Positions 30,109-41,668 of a stretch of DNA of 64,000 nt are shown here, piece by piece. A program made the translations under genes and the position numbers. Under the pieces are notes generated by a model, which had not been told where the DNA came from, made no database searches, and saw only the letters and a list, made by a program, of their open reading frames with translations. Positions within the stretch are counted from its first letter, which is position 1; each line of letters starts with the position of its first letter. Origin of the DNA: Alphaproteobacteria bacterium (GTDB taxonomy: Bacteria; Pseudomonadota; Alphaproteobacteria; JAEULC01); the NCBI GenBank assembly GCA_023150455.1, contig JAKLKW010000019.1, positions 1 through 64,000 of the forward strand, read 5' to 3'.

Positions 30109-31851
30109 CTAGAACTGGCTGCCGGCGAACCGCCGCTTCAGCCGGTTGCGGATCATGATCGCACCGATGTTCATGACGAAAATCAGCGCGACGAGCAACA
30201 ACGTGGTGACGAAGACCATCGGCTTGCCGGCCTCGGAATTGCGCGACTGGAACCCCACGTCGTAGATGTGGAACCCCAGATGCATGAAGCTGCGCTCGAG
30301 GTGCAGGAACGGGAAATACCCGTCGATCGGCAGCTCGGGCGCCAGCTTCACCACGCCGACCAGCATCAGGGGCGCCACCTCGCCGGCGCCGCGCGCCATG
30401 GCGAGGATGATGCCCGTGAGGATGCCCGGCATGGCGCGCGGCAGGACGATGCGGCGGATGGTCTGCCACTTCGACGCGCCGCAGGCGAGCGAGCCCTCGC
30501 GCATGGAGCGCGGCACGGCCGCCAGCGCCTCCTCGGTCGCAACGATCACCACCGGCACGGTCAGCAGCGCCAGGGTCAGCGACGACCACAAGAGACCGCC
30601 GGTGCCGAAGGTCGGCGAAGGCAGGCGCTCGGGGTAGAACAGCTGGTCGATGGTGCCGCCCAGGAAATAGGCGAAGAAGCCGAGGCCGAACACGCCGTAG
30701 ACGATCGAGGGCACGCCGGCGAGGTTGTTGACCGAGATGCGCACGACCGCAACCATGCGGCCCTGGCGTGCGTACTCGCGCAGGTAGAGCGCGGTGACGA
30801 CGCCGAACGGCGCCACCGCGATCACCAGCAGGATGGTCAGCGCCGCCGTACCGAAGATGGCCGGCATGACGCCACCTTCGGTGTTGGCCTCGCGCGGCTC
30901 CTCCGACACGAACTCCCACCAGCGCGACAGATAGACGACGAGCATGTCGCTCCAACCCATCGCGTTGGGCGCGTAGTAGCGCACGATGGCGGAGAGCGGA
31001 ATCTGCTTCTCCTTGCCGGCGATGTCGGCCAGCACGACGCTGTCCCGGGCGTCGCGGTCCTTGAGTGCCTTGGCCTCGGCCGCGAGCGCCTCGTAGCGCT
31101 GGCCAAGGTCCGTCTGGCGCCGGTCGAGCCGGGCCTTGGCTTCGGCATAGGCCGCGCTCGCCTCGCCCTGGTCGATCGCGACCCGCCGCAGACGGAGGCG
31201 TTCCTGCTCGAGCGCATGATTGACCGCGCCGATGTCGCCGCGCTCGATCTCGCGGATCCGCTGCCAGCGCGCGCGCGCCTCGCCGTGCAGCCGCGCCAGC
31301 TCGCCCGGGCCGAGCAGGTCGGGTGCCTGTTGCCGGCCGTCGGCGGTCAGCGACTTGACGGTGCCGATGAAGGGACCCCATTCCAGCCGCTCGAACAGCA
31401 TCATGCCGGGCGGTTGCTCGACGGACCGCGCCTCGAACGAGGTCACCCAGAGGAAATCGTCGCCGTAAAGGTCATAGTTCGCCACCCGGTAGAGCGTGCG
31501 CGGCGCGAAGCCGTCGCTCCTCGCGATCGCCGCGCGCTGGTCCGGCACCAGCTTCGCCAGCACCTCGGGACCGGGCCGAAACAGCTCGCTGCGGATCGGT
31601 TCGCCGGCGATCTTCCTGCCGTCGGCCAGGGTGACGACCGCGATCGGCTTGGGCCAGAAGGTGACCACTCCATTCCAGGCGACCAGCAGCAGGAAGCCCG
31701 CGATCATCAGGCAGCCGAACGCCAGCGCACCGCCGAGCGCCCACAGATAGGGCTCGCCGAGCGACTGGATGTCGACCGCGCGGGCGCGGCTCGCCTCGCG
31801 CGCGCCCGCAACCTCCAGCTTCAGCCTTTCCACGGCTACCGGCGCTACCAT
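30109..31851 (-). CDS. pstA: phosphate ABC transporter permease, extended N-terminus
   Basis: C-terminal PstA permease; 580 aa with coiled N-terminal extension. Confidence 0.92.
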   Translation of the reverse strand: MVAPVAVERLKLEVAGAREASRARAVDIQSLGEPYLWALGGALAFGCLMIAGFLLLVAWNGVVTFWPKPIAVVTLADGRKIAGEPIRSELFRPGPEVLAKLVPDQRAAIARSDGFAPRTLYRVANYDLYGDDFLWVTSFEARSVEQPPGMMLFERLEWGPFIGTVKSLTADGRQQAPDLLGPGELARLHGEARARWQRIREIERGDIGAVNHALEQERLRLRRVAIDQGEASAAYAEAKARLDRRQTDLGQRYEALAAEAKALKDRDARDSVVLADIAGKEKQIPLSAIVRYYAPNAMGWSDMLVVYLSRWWEFVSEEPREANTEGGVMPAIFGTAALTILLVIAVAPFGVVTALYLREYARQGRMVAVVRISVNNLAGVPSIVYGVFGLGFFAYFLGGTIDQLFYPERLPSPTFGTGGLLWSSLTLALLTVPVVIVATEEALAAVPRSMREGSLACGASKWQTIRRIVLPRAMPGILTGIILAMARGAGEVAPLMLVGVVKLAPELPIDGYFPFLHLERSFMHLGFHIYDVGFQSRNSEAGKPMVFVTTLLLVALIFVMNIGAIMIRNRLKRRFAGSQF

Positions 31852-31867
31852 GTTTGCCTGCCCCCGG

Positions 31868-34492
31868 CTAGAGCTGCGCGGAGCGCTTGCGGAACCGCAG
31901 CCGCACGATCTCCGCCAGCGTGTTGATGACGAAGGTCATGCCGAACAGAACCAGGGCCGCGAGGAACAGCATGCGGTAGAGCGTGCCGTCCTTGACCGCC
32001 TCGGGCAGCTCGACCGCGATATTTGCCGACAGCGCGCGCAGACCGCTGAAGATGTTCCATTCCAGCACCGGCGTGTTGCCCGCGGCCATCACCACGATCA
32101 TGGTCTCGCCGACGGCGCGGCCCATCCCGATCATGACGGCGGCGAACACGCCGCTGGCCGCCGTCGGCAGGATCACGCGCGTGGCGGTCTGCCAGGGCGT
32201 GGCGCCGCAGGCGAGGCTGGCGCCGCGCAGATGCTCGGGCACCGCATTCAGCGCGTCCTCGGCGATGGTGTAGATCAGCGGGATCACGGCAAAGGCCATG
32301 GCGAAGCCGACCACCAGCGTGTTGCGCTGGACATAGGTGTCGACCAGCGCGCCGCGCGGATCGCCGCCCAGCGCGTCGACCAGCGCAGCCGCCGCGTAGG
32401 CGAGGAGGGCCGAGGTAGCCAGCACGGCTACCCAGCGCGTCATGTCGACCAGGCCGGCCTGCACCCGCGGCATCGAGCGCAATCGCTGCGCGTGGCGCGG
32501 GTCGAGATAGCGGTCGAACAGGTGAAGCGCCGCGAAGAAGGCGAGCGGCCATAGCAGCAGGAACAGGAACGGCGCGCCCGAGCCGCTGCGGGCGTTGACC
32601 CAGGCCTTGAAGTCGCCTCCGAACAGCGCTTTCTCGAAGGCGCCGCCGGCGTAGTAGCAGGAGACGAAGGATCCGGCCAAGGCGAGGAAGATCAACGCGA
32701 ACTTCGGCAGGTTGCCGTAGCGGATCGATACCGGCGTCGGCAACATCTGCCACAGATGCGCGCCGACGAAGAGGCCGAGCGGAACGGCGACGAAGGCCAG
32801 CAGCACGGCGGCGATCCAGGTCTCGACGACCGGGGCCAGGATCAGGGCGGCGATGAAGCCGAGCACGACGGAGGGCAGCGACGCCATCATCTCCATGGTC
32901 GGCTTGACCACGCCGCGCACGGCCGGATGCACGAACTCGGAGGTATAGATGGCGGCGCCCAGCGCGACCGGCACCGCGAACAGCAGCGAGTAGAACGCCG
33001 CCTTGATCGTGCCGAAGATCAGCGGGACCAGCGACAGCTTGGGCTCGAAGCTGTCGGTGCCGGACGAGGACTGCCACGTGTAGCTGGGCTCGGGATAGCC
33101 CTCATACCAGATCTTGCCGAAGATCGCCTTGACCGTCGTCTCGGGATGCGGCGCGTGGACGCCCCAGGCGTGCACGCGCGTTCCTTCCTCCATCGCGACG
33201 ATGCCGTCGTCGCGCGGCGCAAGGGCGAGCGCGCTGTAGCGGACCGCGGCGCTCGCCGGCCTCACCTTGACGACGGTCTGCTCGCTGGTGCCGTGGCGCA
33301 GGAAGACGTTGCCGGTGGCATCGGCGGTCGCGAACAGCTTGCTGCGCTGGCTGGGCGCGATGGCGACGACGGGCGCGGTGTGGCGTTCCAGCTCGTGCGC
33401 CCGCACCAGCGTCGCGCCGTCGGCCGAGCGGGCTCCGTGGCGCGGCAACTTGAAGTAGATGTCGACCCGCCCGTCCGACCCGCCGAGCACGAGCGACTGG
33501 TCGCCGATCAGGAATCCCAGCGCGGTCAGCTCGCCCTCGCCGGCCACCAGGTCGACGCTCTCGGCCAGGACGGGCTTGCGGAAGTCGCGCGTGTCGTAGC
33601 GCGCGACCATGCCGCCACGGTCGGCAATGTAGACTTGGTCGGCCGCCTCGGTGGTCAACAGCGTGGCGACGCGGAAACCCGCCGGCAGCGGCGGCAGCTC
33701 GACGCTGTCCACCGTCGTGCGCGGCTGGCCGGTCATCAGGTTGATCTTGGTTTCGCCCAAGGTCAGCCGGGCGATTCCTTTTGCGTCGACCGTCGCGATC
33801 GTCTTGGTCGGCCGCTCCACCGTTCCCGCGATGTGGTAGTCGGCGGCGACGATCGGCGTCCCGGGATCGGCCACCTTCTCCGCCGGCTCCAGGCGCGCTT
33901 CGACGCTCAGGCGGCGGACCTGTCCGCCCGGGATGGAGGCGTAGATCGCCTCGCCGTCGGTGCGGTCCGGAGAGCCCGGCAGCTCGCTGGCGCCCGCCGG
34001 GATCGACCCGCCGGGCAGAACCTGAACCGCGATTTTCAGCTGTGCGAACCGGATGGACCCGTCGTCGAGGCCGAAGACGATGTTGTCGCCCGCGCGCGTG
34101 CTGGCGAATGCGGTCGCCCGGCGCCCTTCCAGGTCGAAATTCGCGACGCGGAGCGGCGTGCCGGTATCGACATGGATCGCCTGCACCTCGCCGCGGTCGG
34201 TGACGGCGACGGAGAGCGTCTTGTACTCGTCGACGCGGTCGACCAGCACGCGGCCCTGCGTCGCTGGGCGCTCCACGGTGCGCACGGCGGTTACGGAGCC
34301 GCCGGCGAACAGCGGCACCGTCACTTCGGCGAGAAAGGCCATGATGCCGAACACGGCCACGATCACGCCGATCCCGCCGATGCGGATGCCCCAGTCGGCG
34401 ACCATGTCGGCGACGACGACGGACCGGCGCGTCTGGAAGCTGCGCTTGCGCGCCGGGGCGGCTGGGGACGGCGGGGCGGCGGTCGTTGTCAT
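31868..34492 (-). CDS. pstC: phosphate ABC transporter permease with large N-terminal propeller-like domain
   Basis: C-terminal PstC permease; 874 aa with WD40-like segment (VVAIAPSQRSKLFATADATGNVFLRH). Confidence 0.9.
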   Translation of the reverse strand: MTTTAAPPSPAAPARKRSFQTRRSVVVADMVADWGIRIGGIGVIVAVFGIMAFLAEVTVPLFAGGSVTAVRTVERPATQGRVLVDRVDEYKTLSVAVTDRGEVQAIHVDTGTPLRVANFDLEGRRATAFASTRAGDNIVFGLDDGSIRFAQLKIAVQVLPGGSIPAGASELPGSPDRTDGEAIYASIPGGQVRRLSVEARLEPAEKVADPGTPIVAADYHIAGTVERPTKTIATVDAKGIARLTLGETKINLMTGQPRTTVDSVELPPLPAGFRVATLLTTEAADQVYIADRGGMVARYDTRDFRKPVLAESVDLVAGEGELTALGFLIGDQSLVLGGSDGRVDIYFKLPRHGARSADGATLVRAHELERHTAPVVAIAPSQRSKLFATADATGNVFLRHGTSEQTVVKVRPASAAVRYSALALAPRDDGIVAMEEGTRVHAWGVHAPHPETTVKAIFGKIWYEGYPEPSYTWQSSSGTDSFEPKLSLVPLIFGTIKAAFYSLLFAVPVALGAAIYTSEFVHPAVRGVVKPTMEMMASLPSVVLGFIAALILAPVVETWIAAVLLAFVAVPLGLFVGAHLWQMLPTPVSIRYGNLPKFALIFLALAGSFVSCYYAGGAFEKALFGGDFKAWVNARSGSGAPFLFLLLWPLAFFAALHLFDRYLDPRHAQRLRSMPRVQAGLVDMTRWVAVLATSALLAYAAAALVDALGGDPRGALVDTYVQRNTLVVGFAMAFAVIPLIYTIAEDALNAVPEHLRGASLACGATPWQTATRVILPTAASGVFAAVMIGMGRAVGETMIVVMAAGNTPVLEWNIFSGLRALSANIAVELPEAVKDGTLYRMLFLAALVLFGMTFVINTLAEIVRLRFRKRSAQL

Positions 34493-34584
34493 GTCATGCC
34501 GGAAGCGACGGACACGGAAAGAAGCGGGCGCCCGACCTGCACCGCGATGCGGCCGATACGGGCGCCCTAGTCAGAGGGGTCAGC

Positions 34585-35562
34585 CTAATTGACCAGCTTC
34601 TTGGCCTTCAGGTCCTGCTCGGCGATGGTGCTCGGCACCGGGAAATAGCCGTCCTTGACCACGGCCTGCTGGCCCTGCTTCGAATAGATGAACTTCACGA
34701 ATTCGCCCCGCACCGGGTCGAGCTTCTCGTTCGGGTTCACGTTGACATAGATGTAGAGGAAGCGCGCCAGCGGGTAGTCGCCCGAATAGGCGTTCTCGGC
34801 GTTGCCGTCGAAGCACTTGCCGCCCGGCTTGGCGGCCAGCGGCACGGTGCGCACGTCGGCGGTCTTGTAGCCGATGCCGGAATAGCCGATCGCGAACTTG
34901 TCGGATGCGACGCCCTGGACGACGGTCGACGACCCGGGCTGCTCCTTGACGCTGTCCTTGTAGTCGCCGTTGAAGAGCGCGACTTCCTTGAAGTAGCCGT
35001 AGGTGCCCGAGGCCGAGTTGCGGCCGTAGAGCGAAATCGGCTTCGACGCCCATTCGCCGGTCAAGCCCACATCGCCCCAGGTGGCGGCATCCTTGCCGGC
35101 CCCGCCTTTGCGCGTCTTCGAGAAGATCGCGTCGACCTGCTGGAGCGTCAGGCACTGGATCGGGTTGTCCTTGTGCACGAACACGGCGAGCGCGTCGACG
35201 GCGCTGCGGATGGCCGACGGCTTGTAGCCGAACTTCTTCTCGAAGGCGTCGATCTCGGCGCCCTTCATCGGGCGCGACATCGGGCCGAACTGCGACGTGC
35301 CGGCGACCAGCGCGGGCGGCGCGGTCGAGGAGCCCTTGCCCTCGATCTCGATCTTGACGTTGGGGTACATGGACTTGAAGCCCTCGGCCCACAGCGTCAT
35401 CAGGTTGTTGAGCGTGTCCGAGCCGATCGACTTCAAGCTGCCCGACACGCCGCTCACCGGCTTGTAGTCCGACAGCTTTGGGTCGATCTGCTGGGCGTTC
35501 GCGGCAAGGGCCGTGCCCATGGTCAGGGCGGCCGCCGCCATCAAGCCTGTGGTCCAGCGCAT
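34585..35562 (-). CDS. pstS: phosphate-binding protein
   Basis: Signal peptide [52 protein letters not shown]; start 35562 rather than 35745. Confidence 0.93.
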   Translation of the reverse strand: MRWTTGLMAAAALTMGTALAANAQQIDPKLSDYKPVSGVSGSLKSIGSDTLNNLMTLWAEGFKSMYPNVKIEIEGKGSSTAPPALVAGTSQFGPMSRPMKGAEIDAFEKKFGYKPSAIRSAVDALAVFVHKDNPIQCLTLQQVDAIFSKTRKGGAGKDAATWGDVGLTGEWASKPISLYGRNSASGTYGYFKEVALFNGDYKDSVKEQPGSSTVVQGVASDKFAIGYSGIGYKTADVRTVPLAAKPGGKCFDGNAENAYSGDYPLARFLYIYVNVNPNEKLDPVRGEFVKFIYSKQGQQAVVKDGYFPVPSTIAEQDLKAKKLVN

Positions 35563-35791
35563 TCCGTTGCTCCTCGCGTTCAGTGTGGCGGTGATCTTGT
35601 TGTCTTGCGGGCGGACCTTAGGGCGGCGCGGCAACGCTATTGCTACAGTTGCGTTGCGGATCCGTGACATCATCAAGTCTTTGGAAAAGCTGGCACTTTT
35701 CCATATCCGCCGCACGTGCGCCAAGAAAAAGACATACCATCGCACGGTGGCGGAAGCGTTGATCTGGATCAGGCGGACGAAGGGGCGCCGG

Positions 35792-37219
35792 TCACGGCTC
35801 GGGCAGGGCGGCCGTCCTGCTGCGCTCGGCTTCCGCCGGCCGGGGCGTCGGGCGCGCGGCCGGCACGTAGACGGTGAAGGTGCTGCCCTCGCCCACTTCG
35901 CTCTCGATGGTCAAGGCGCCGCGATGGCGGCTGACGATATGCTTGACGATGGCAAGCCCCAGGCCGGTGCCGCCGAGCTGGCGCGAGCGCGCCGCGTCGA
36001 CGCGATAGAAGCGCTCGGTCAGGCGCGGCAAATGGCGCCGCTCGATGCCGTCGCCGCGGTCGATCACGGCCACCGCCACGGCGCCGAGCGACCCGCCGAC
36101 GAGACCCGGCGCCGCCGTCGCGTGCCAGCCGCGCACGGTCACCGCGGTGCCCGCGCGGGCATACTTGATCGCGTTGACCACGAGGTTCTGGAAGACCTGG
36201 GCCAGCTGGTCCTCGTCGCCGGTCGCCGGCGGCAGGCCGGGTGCGATCTCGAGCTCGAGCGTCATCTTGCGTTCCGCCGCCTGCGGCCGCAGCGCATCGA
36301 GCACCCCGCGCAGCGTCTCGCCGACATCGGCCGTCGCGGTCGGCGGCGTGTGCTCGAACAGCTCGATGCGCGACAGCGACAAGAGGTCGTTGACGAGGCG
36401 CGTCATGCGTTGCGCCTGGTCGTGCATGATGGCGAGAAAGCGCTCGCGCGCCGATTCGTCGTCCTTGGCCGGGCCGCGCAGCGTCTCGACGAAGCCCAGC
36501 AGCGTCGCCAGCGGCGTGCGCAGCTCGTGGCTGGCGTTGGCGACGAAATCGGCGCGCATCTGCTCGCCGCGGCGGATCACGGTCATGTCGTTCAGCGTCA
36601 CGACGGCGGCGACGTCCGGCAGGTCGAGCGCGACCTGCCCGACATGCGCCGTGAAGTGCCGCTCGACCGGCACAGCGAGGGAGAACTCCACCTCGCGCGC
36701 GGTCTCGCCCCCGAGCACGGCGTCGACGGCCTGCAGCAGCAGGGGATGGCGGATCGAGGCGGTCAGGTCGCGGCCCACGCCGGCCTTGCCGACGATCTGC
36801 GCCGCGGCACGGTTGACGCGCACCACGCGCCGCTCGGCATCGAGCAGCAGCAGCGGCACCGGCAGCCCGTCGAGGATGGATTGCGCGACGCGCCGCCCGC
36901 TGTCGCCGACGCGCAGGCTCTGCGCCGCGCGGTCGATCGCGCCCGCCGCGCCGAGCAGGCGGGCGAGGGCGCCGTGGCGCGGCGCTTCGCTCGGCTCGCC
37001 TTCGTTCGATGCGCGCAAGGCGCGCAGGAAGCGCACGGTTTCGGCGGTCGCCAGCGCGCCGAGCACGGCGCCGGCGGCCGCCGACAGCAGCGCCCCGGAC
37101 AGGGCCGCCACGGGCGCCAGCGCACCCGCCAGCCACAGCGCCGCCAGGGCCGCCCAGCCCGGCAGCGCGAGGATGGCGGCGAGCAGCACGGCGCGCAGCA
37201 GCGTCGGCAGCTTGTCCAT
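35792..37219 (-). CDS. phoR: phosphate regulon sensor histidine kinase
   Basis: PAS plus HisKA ([25 protein letters not shown]) plus HATPase; upstream of pstS. Confidence 0.93.
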   Translation of the reverse strand: MDKLPTLLRAVLLAAILALPGWAALAALWLAGALAPVAALSGALLSAAAGAVLGALATAETVRFLRALRASNEGEPSEAPRHGALARLLGAAGAIDRAAQSLRVGDSGRRVAQSILDGLPVPLLLLDAERRVVRVNRAAAQIVGKAGVGRDLTASIRHPLLLQAVDAVLGGETAREVEFSLAVPVERHFTAHVGQVALDLPDVAAVVTLNDMTVIRRGEQMRADFVANASHELRTPLATLLGFVETLRGPAKDDESARERFLAIMHDQAQRMTRLVNDLLSLSRIELFEHTPPTATADVGETLRGVLDALRPQAAERKMTLELEIAPGLPPATGDEDQLAQVFQNLVVNAIKYARAGTAVTVRGWHATAAPGLVGGSLGAVAVAVIDRGDGIERRHLPRLTERFYRVDAARSRQLGGTGLGLAIVKHIVSRHRGALTIESEVGEGSTFTVYVPAARPTPRPAEAERSRTAALPEP

Positions 37220-37279
37220 GGCGCCTGAGAGAAAGCCGCGGGCGCGGCCCCCGTCAAGCCTTCGTCCCTGTGGATTGTG

Positions 37280-38407
37280 TTAGCCGATGCGCAGCACGGG
37301 CTCGCCCAGCGCATCCATCAGCGGCACGACGCCGAGCCCCGACGCGGCCGAGGCGGCGAGCGTGCCTTCGCGCCGCTTGGGCGCGCCGACGGCGATCGGC
37401 CTCGTGACGTAGCTGTTGAAGTCGGTCGCCGCGAACAGGAACTCCGGCGCCGTCGAATGCGCGAGATGCGCGATCGCCGCGGTGACGATGTCGCCGCCCC
37501 AGGTGTCCTCGATGATCATGGCGAGGCCGAGCGACTGGCAGAGGTCGCGGATCTGCCGCGCCTTGGTGAGGCCGCCGACCTTGGAGATCTTGAGATTGAC
37601 CACGTCGGCGGCGCGGTCCTGCGCCGCGCGCAGCACCATCCCCACGCCGTCGATCACCTCGTCGAGGATGAACGGGCGCTGTGTGCGCTCGCGGATCGCG
37701 CGGCATTCCTCGTAGCTGGGGCAGGGCTGCTCGATATAGACGTCGACGTCCTTGACCGCGTCGACCACGCGCGTCGCCTGGTGCATCAGCCAGCCCGTGT
37801 TGGCGTCGGCTATCAGCACGTCGCCGGGCTTGAGCTTCTCGGCGCAGGCCTTGATACGCTCGATATCGGTGTCCGGGTCGCCGCCGACCTTGAGCTGGAA
37901 CTTCGAGTAGCCTTCCTTGCGGTAGTCGCCGACGCGGCCCGCCATCTGCTTCGCGCTCTCCTGCGAGATGGCGCGATAGAGCCGGAACGAATCGCCGTGC
38001 GCGCCGCCGAGCAGGGTCGCGACCGGCAGGCCGGCGATCTTGCCGGTGATGTCCCAGCAGGCCATGTCGAGCGCCGACTTGACATAGGGATGACCGCGCA
38101 TCGCCTGGTCCATGCGCCGGTTGAGCGCGCCGAGCGCGGTCGGATCCTGCCCGATCAGCGCCGGCGCCAGCTCCTTGATGCCGGCGCGGGCGCCGGCGGC
38201 GTAGGCCGGCAGGTAGGCAGGGCCGAGCGGACAGACCTCGCCATAGCCGGTCACCCCGGCATCGGTTTCGACCGCGACCACCGTGCTGTCGAACACCGTC
38301 ACCTGGTTCCCGCCCGACCATTTGTAGCTGCCCTCGTGCAGCGGCAGCTCGACGCGCCAGGCGCTGATCTGGGTGATGCGCGGATGGGACTTGGCAGATG
38401 CGGTCAT
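37280..38407 (-). CDS. mandelate racemase/muconate lactonizing enzyme family protein
   Basis: Enolase-superfamily motifs ([41 protein letters not shown]). Confidence 0.93.
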   Translation of the reverse strand: MTASAKSHPRITQISAWRVELPLHEGSYKWSGGNQVTVFDSTVVAVETDAGVTGYGEVCPLGPAYLPAYAAGARAGIKELAPALIGQDPTALGALNRRMDQAMRGHPYVKSALDMACWDITGKIAGLPVATLLGGAHGDSFRLYRAISQESAKQMAGRVGDYRKEGYSKFQLKVGGDPDTDIERIKACAEKLKPGDVLIADANTGWLMHQATRVVDAVKDVDVYIEQPCPSYEECRAIRERTQRPFILDEVIDGVGMVLRAAQDRAADVVNLKISKVGGLTKARQIRDLCQSLGLAMIIEDTWGGDIVTAAIAHLAHSTAPEFLFAATDFNSYVTRPIAVGAPKRREGTLAASAASGLGVVPLMDALGEPVLRIG

Positions 38408-38430
38408 GGATGGCGGTCTCCGGCGGCGGA
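38342..38430 (-). repeat. R1: 5' end of the MR/MLE gene plus leader, intact copy
   Basis: About 90% identical by eye to 45588-45675, same orientation. Confidence 0.9.
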
Positions 38431-38504
38431 AGGGCTGAGAGGATTACGCGACCCGTGCCGGTCTGTCACGCCGGGCCGCCGCGACGGCCGCACCGCAACG
38501 AGAT

Positions 38505-38536
38505 GCGGGCGGGGCGCCGTGTAGCATCCCGCCCGC
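38505..38536. terminator. GC-rich inverted repeat between aioA and the MR/MLE gene
   Basis: GCGGGCGGG-N14-CCCGCCCGC perfect arms; no T-tract, so terminator function is uncertain. Confidence 0.4.
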
Positions 38537-38565
38537 CGGATAGGGAAACAGAGTCAGGACCGCGT

Positions 38566-40975
38566 TCAGCCAGTGCGGTATTCCTGCGACTTGAAGCTCA
38601 GCCGCCGCGTCACTTCCGGCGCGTCGGCGATCTTTCGGATATTGGCCCAGGTCTGCTTGTAGTTCGGGATCACCAGCTCGTTGACGCCGGCGTTGATCAC
38701 GTTGCCTTGGACGCCGGTCGGATATGCGAAGAGCATGAAGGTCTGGCCGCGCTTCGCCGATGCCGTGGGCTGCACCATCGCCTGGGTCGACCCGGCCTCG
38801 TTGTAAACCTCGACCAGATCGCCCGCCTGCAGCGAGAGTTCCTTCATGTCGTCCGGATTCATCTCGATGAAGGGGAACGGCATGCGATCCATCACGAAGT
38901 CGTTGTGCTGGTCCATGAAGGCGTTCTGCCAGACGATGTTGGCCCGGCCGTTATTGATGAGGAACTTGTTCTTCGCCTTCTGCTCCGCCTTGCCGGCAGC
39001 CTGCAAGCCGCGCCAGGGGGTCGCCATGAAGCGGGCCTTGCCATCCTTCGTGCTGAACTTGCCGTCGGCATAGAGACGTTGCGTGCCGACGATCTTGTTG
39101 TCCCGGAACCCGGTCGCCGGCTCCTGGAAGCCGTTGTTGCCCATGGCCCGCAGGCGGGCATAGGTGACATGCTGCCCGCCTTCCGCGTGCTTGTTGTAGC
39201 CGTCCATGAAGGCGTCTTCTTCGCTCTTCCAGTCGTAGCCCTTGAACTGCTCGGCGTACTTGGCATTGCCCTGCTCGCGGAAGACGCGCTCCAAAGCTCG
39301 AGCCAGGGCCGCGGCGATCAGGCAGTCGGGCTTGGCCTGGCCGGGGGGGTCGGCGTAACGCTCGGTCAGGCGCATGCGGCGCTCGCCGTTCATCGACGTC
39401 AGATTCATCTCGCCGGCGACCGCCGCGGGCAGCCACACATGGCTCGCCTGGCCGATTTGGGTCGGCACGATGTCGACGTCGACCGAGAACAGGCCGCCCT
39501 GACGGATCGCCACCATGATCGCATCGACCATGGCTTTGCGGTCACCCCAGGGCACGGTGTTCATGGCGTCCTTCACCATGTCGGTGCGCCGCTTGTAGAC
39601 CTGCTTGAACTTGTGGGCGTTCAACGTGGTCTTGTAGTGGTCGCAGGCCCAGACGTGGTGCACGCCACCGCGGCCTTCGATGAGAAGCTTGTCGACATAG
39701 GCCGCCGGGCGGCCGACATGGGCGTCGGAGGGCCGCACGTAGCCTTCCTGATGGCCGCCGAGGCGGACAACGCCGCCACCGGGCCGGCCGACATTGCCCG
39801 TCGCCAGGGCAAGGTTGGTGATCGCCCCGTTGGTGCGATAGTTGTCGTTGCCCCAAATGATGCCCTTCTCGTAGCCGAACATCGTCCGGCGGCGCTTGCC
39901 GCCTTCCTTCGGCTCCGCGATCCAGTGCGCCGCCTTGCGCATGTCCTCGACCTTGAGGCCGGTGATCTTGGCCGCGTCCTCGAGCGAGGTCTTGTTGGTG
40001 GCCAGCGTCGTGGCGAAATCGGTGAGCTCGCCGCCACCGGCCGCGCCACCGCCGGGGCGGGCGGGAACCATGGCCGCGCCGGCAGCGGCAGCCAGAGTGT
40101 GGGCGGCGATGAACTGCTTGTCGACCCAGCCTTTCTCGGCGATGTAGGTCAGCAGCGCGTTGAACAGGACCAGGTCGGTCCCGGACTCGAGCGCCAGGTG
40201 CAGCACGTTGTCCTTGCCCGCCTCCGTCTCGCAGGCGGCGACCGTCACCGTGCGTCGTGGATCGACGATGACGATCTTGGCTGGTGCGTGCGCCTCGCCC
40301 GGCAGTTGCTGTTTCTTCTTGTCCATGGAGGTTCCCCGGAGATTGGGAACCCAATGGTTCAGGAAGTAGTTGGTTTGCGTCTCGAGCGGATTGGTGCCGA
40401 TCGCGACGATCGTGTCGGCAAGCTCGGCATCCTCGTAGCAATTGTTGAGCTCGCCGACGCCCATGTCCCGCGTGGCGTGAACCTCGGAGTTGTAGGCCGG
40501 CCTGTTGTGGATGCGGACGTTCTTGACCTTCATGGAGCCGAAATAGAGCTTGCCGGTGCCCCAGGTGTTCTCGTAGCCGCCTGCGGAGCCGCCATGATCG
40601 AACATCGACACGAACAGACCGTCCTCGCTGCGGCGAGGTGTGGTTTTCGGCCATCCGCGCCCCGCGGATCGACCCGAGCCCCGAGTTCACGACGCAGCCG
40701 ACGTCCGGCTTGATGACGAGGTGAACGTCCTGGCCGTTCTGCTTGACGATGTTGTACATCGACGGCGGGTACCAGGCCGGCGTCTCCGCGCCCTGCTGCT
40801 TGGCGAGGTCCACCCCGAACTTGTTCTGGCTCGGCGCGAAGCCGCCCTGCCGATTGGCGGGCCAGCTATAGGCCTTGTAGCCGCAGCCGACGATGCAGTA
40901 GTGGCAGGTGACGTTGTGTTCCTTGGCGTCGGCCGGGATGATCGGAAGCCGATCGACTTGCCGCTTGAAGGTCAT
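38566..40975 (-). pseudogene. aioA: arsenite oxidase large subunit, apparently disrupted by internal deletion and frameshift
   Basis: N-terminus (MTFKRQVDRLPIIPADAKEHNVTCHYCIVGCGYKAYSWP...GSIRGARMAEN) and remainder (SEDGLFVSMFDHGGSAGGYENTWGTGKLYF...) lie in different frames that meet near 40630. Confidence 0.85.
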
Positions 40976-40986
40976 GGCAGCCCTCC

Positions 40987-41508
40987 TCAAAGCACGTTGG
41001 AAAGCCGGCCGTACAGGAGCTCGTCGACCCCTTCGGCGTAAATGTCGCCCTTGGCGTCGACGCGCAGCGTGAACTGGGCCAGGTTCTGCGTCGCGTGTCC
41101 CCAGATCTGCTGGCCGCCCTTTTCGCAATCGAAGCGACCGTAGTGCCCGGGGCAGTTGAGCGTCTTGTCGGCCGCGACGTAGTTGAGCGGGAAGCCCTTG
41201 TGGGGACACAAGGTCGAGAACGCGACGACGTCGCGTTCCGGCCCGACGCCGCCTTCGACCGCGCGGCCGAGCTTCAGCAGGACGCCCGGGGAGTCCGCGT
41301 CGGGATAGGCGATGTCGACCGGCTGGTCGACCTTCAGATCCTTCACGTTGCCCAGCTTGGCGCCGGGATAGGCGACGCGGGCCAATGTCGGCGCTGCTTC
41401 GGCCCGGTTGGCCACGAACGTGGCGGCTGCGACGCCGGCAGCCGCGATGCCGCCGCCGCGCAGGAAATGACGGCGGCCGATCTCGGCCATCCGATGGCAC
41501 TTGGTCAT
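40987..41508 (-). CDS. aioB: arsenite oxidase small (Rieske) subunit with Tat signal
   Basis: RRHFLRGGG Tat motif; Rieske CPH...CPGH; C-terminal EGVDELLYGRLSNVL. Confidence 0.95.
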   Translation of the reverse strand: MTKCHRMAEIGRRHFLRGGGIAAAGVAAATFVANRAEAAPTLARVAYPGAKLGNVKDLKVDQPVDIAYPDADSPGVLLKLGRAVEGGVGPERDVVAFSTLCPHKGFPLNYVAADKTLNCPGHYGRFDCEKGGQQIWGHATQNLAQFTLRVDAKGDIYAEGVDELLYGRLSNVL

Positions 41509-41556
41509 GCGTGTCCTCCCACCCGACCGTGTGAACAGGTCTTGCCGGCGGGAAGA

Positions 41557-41571
41557 GCAAGCTGCGGACCA
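41557..41571 (-). promoter_or_regulatory. sigma-54 (-24/-12) promoter candidate for aioB
   Basis: Minus strand TGGTCCGCAGCTTGC: GG-N10-GC spacing, 49-63 bp upstream of the aioB ATG. Confidence 0.75.
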
Positions 41572-41668
41572 GCGCGGCAGTCCCTGGCGCGTCAGGGGCT
41601 TAACGATGACGCCGCGGTCCGGCGCCGGTCAGGACGTTCGGAGATCCGGACGCGCCGGCGGGCGCGAT

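Noticed and set aside
35641-35700. Pho box upstream of pstS
   Set aside because: Only weak TGTCA/TGTAG-like units with poor middle unit; not convincing by eye, would need a PhoB weight matrix.
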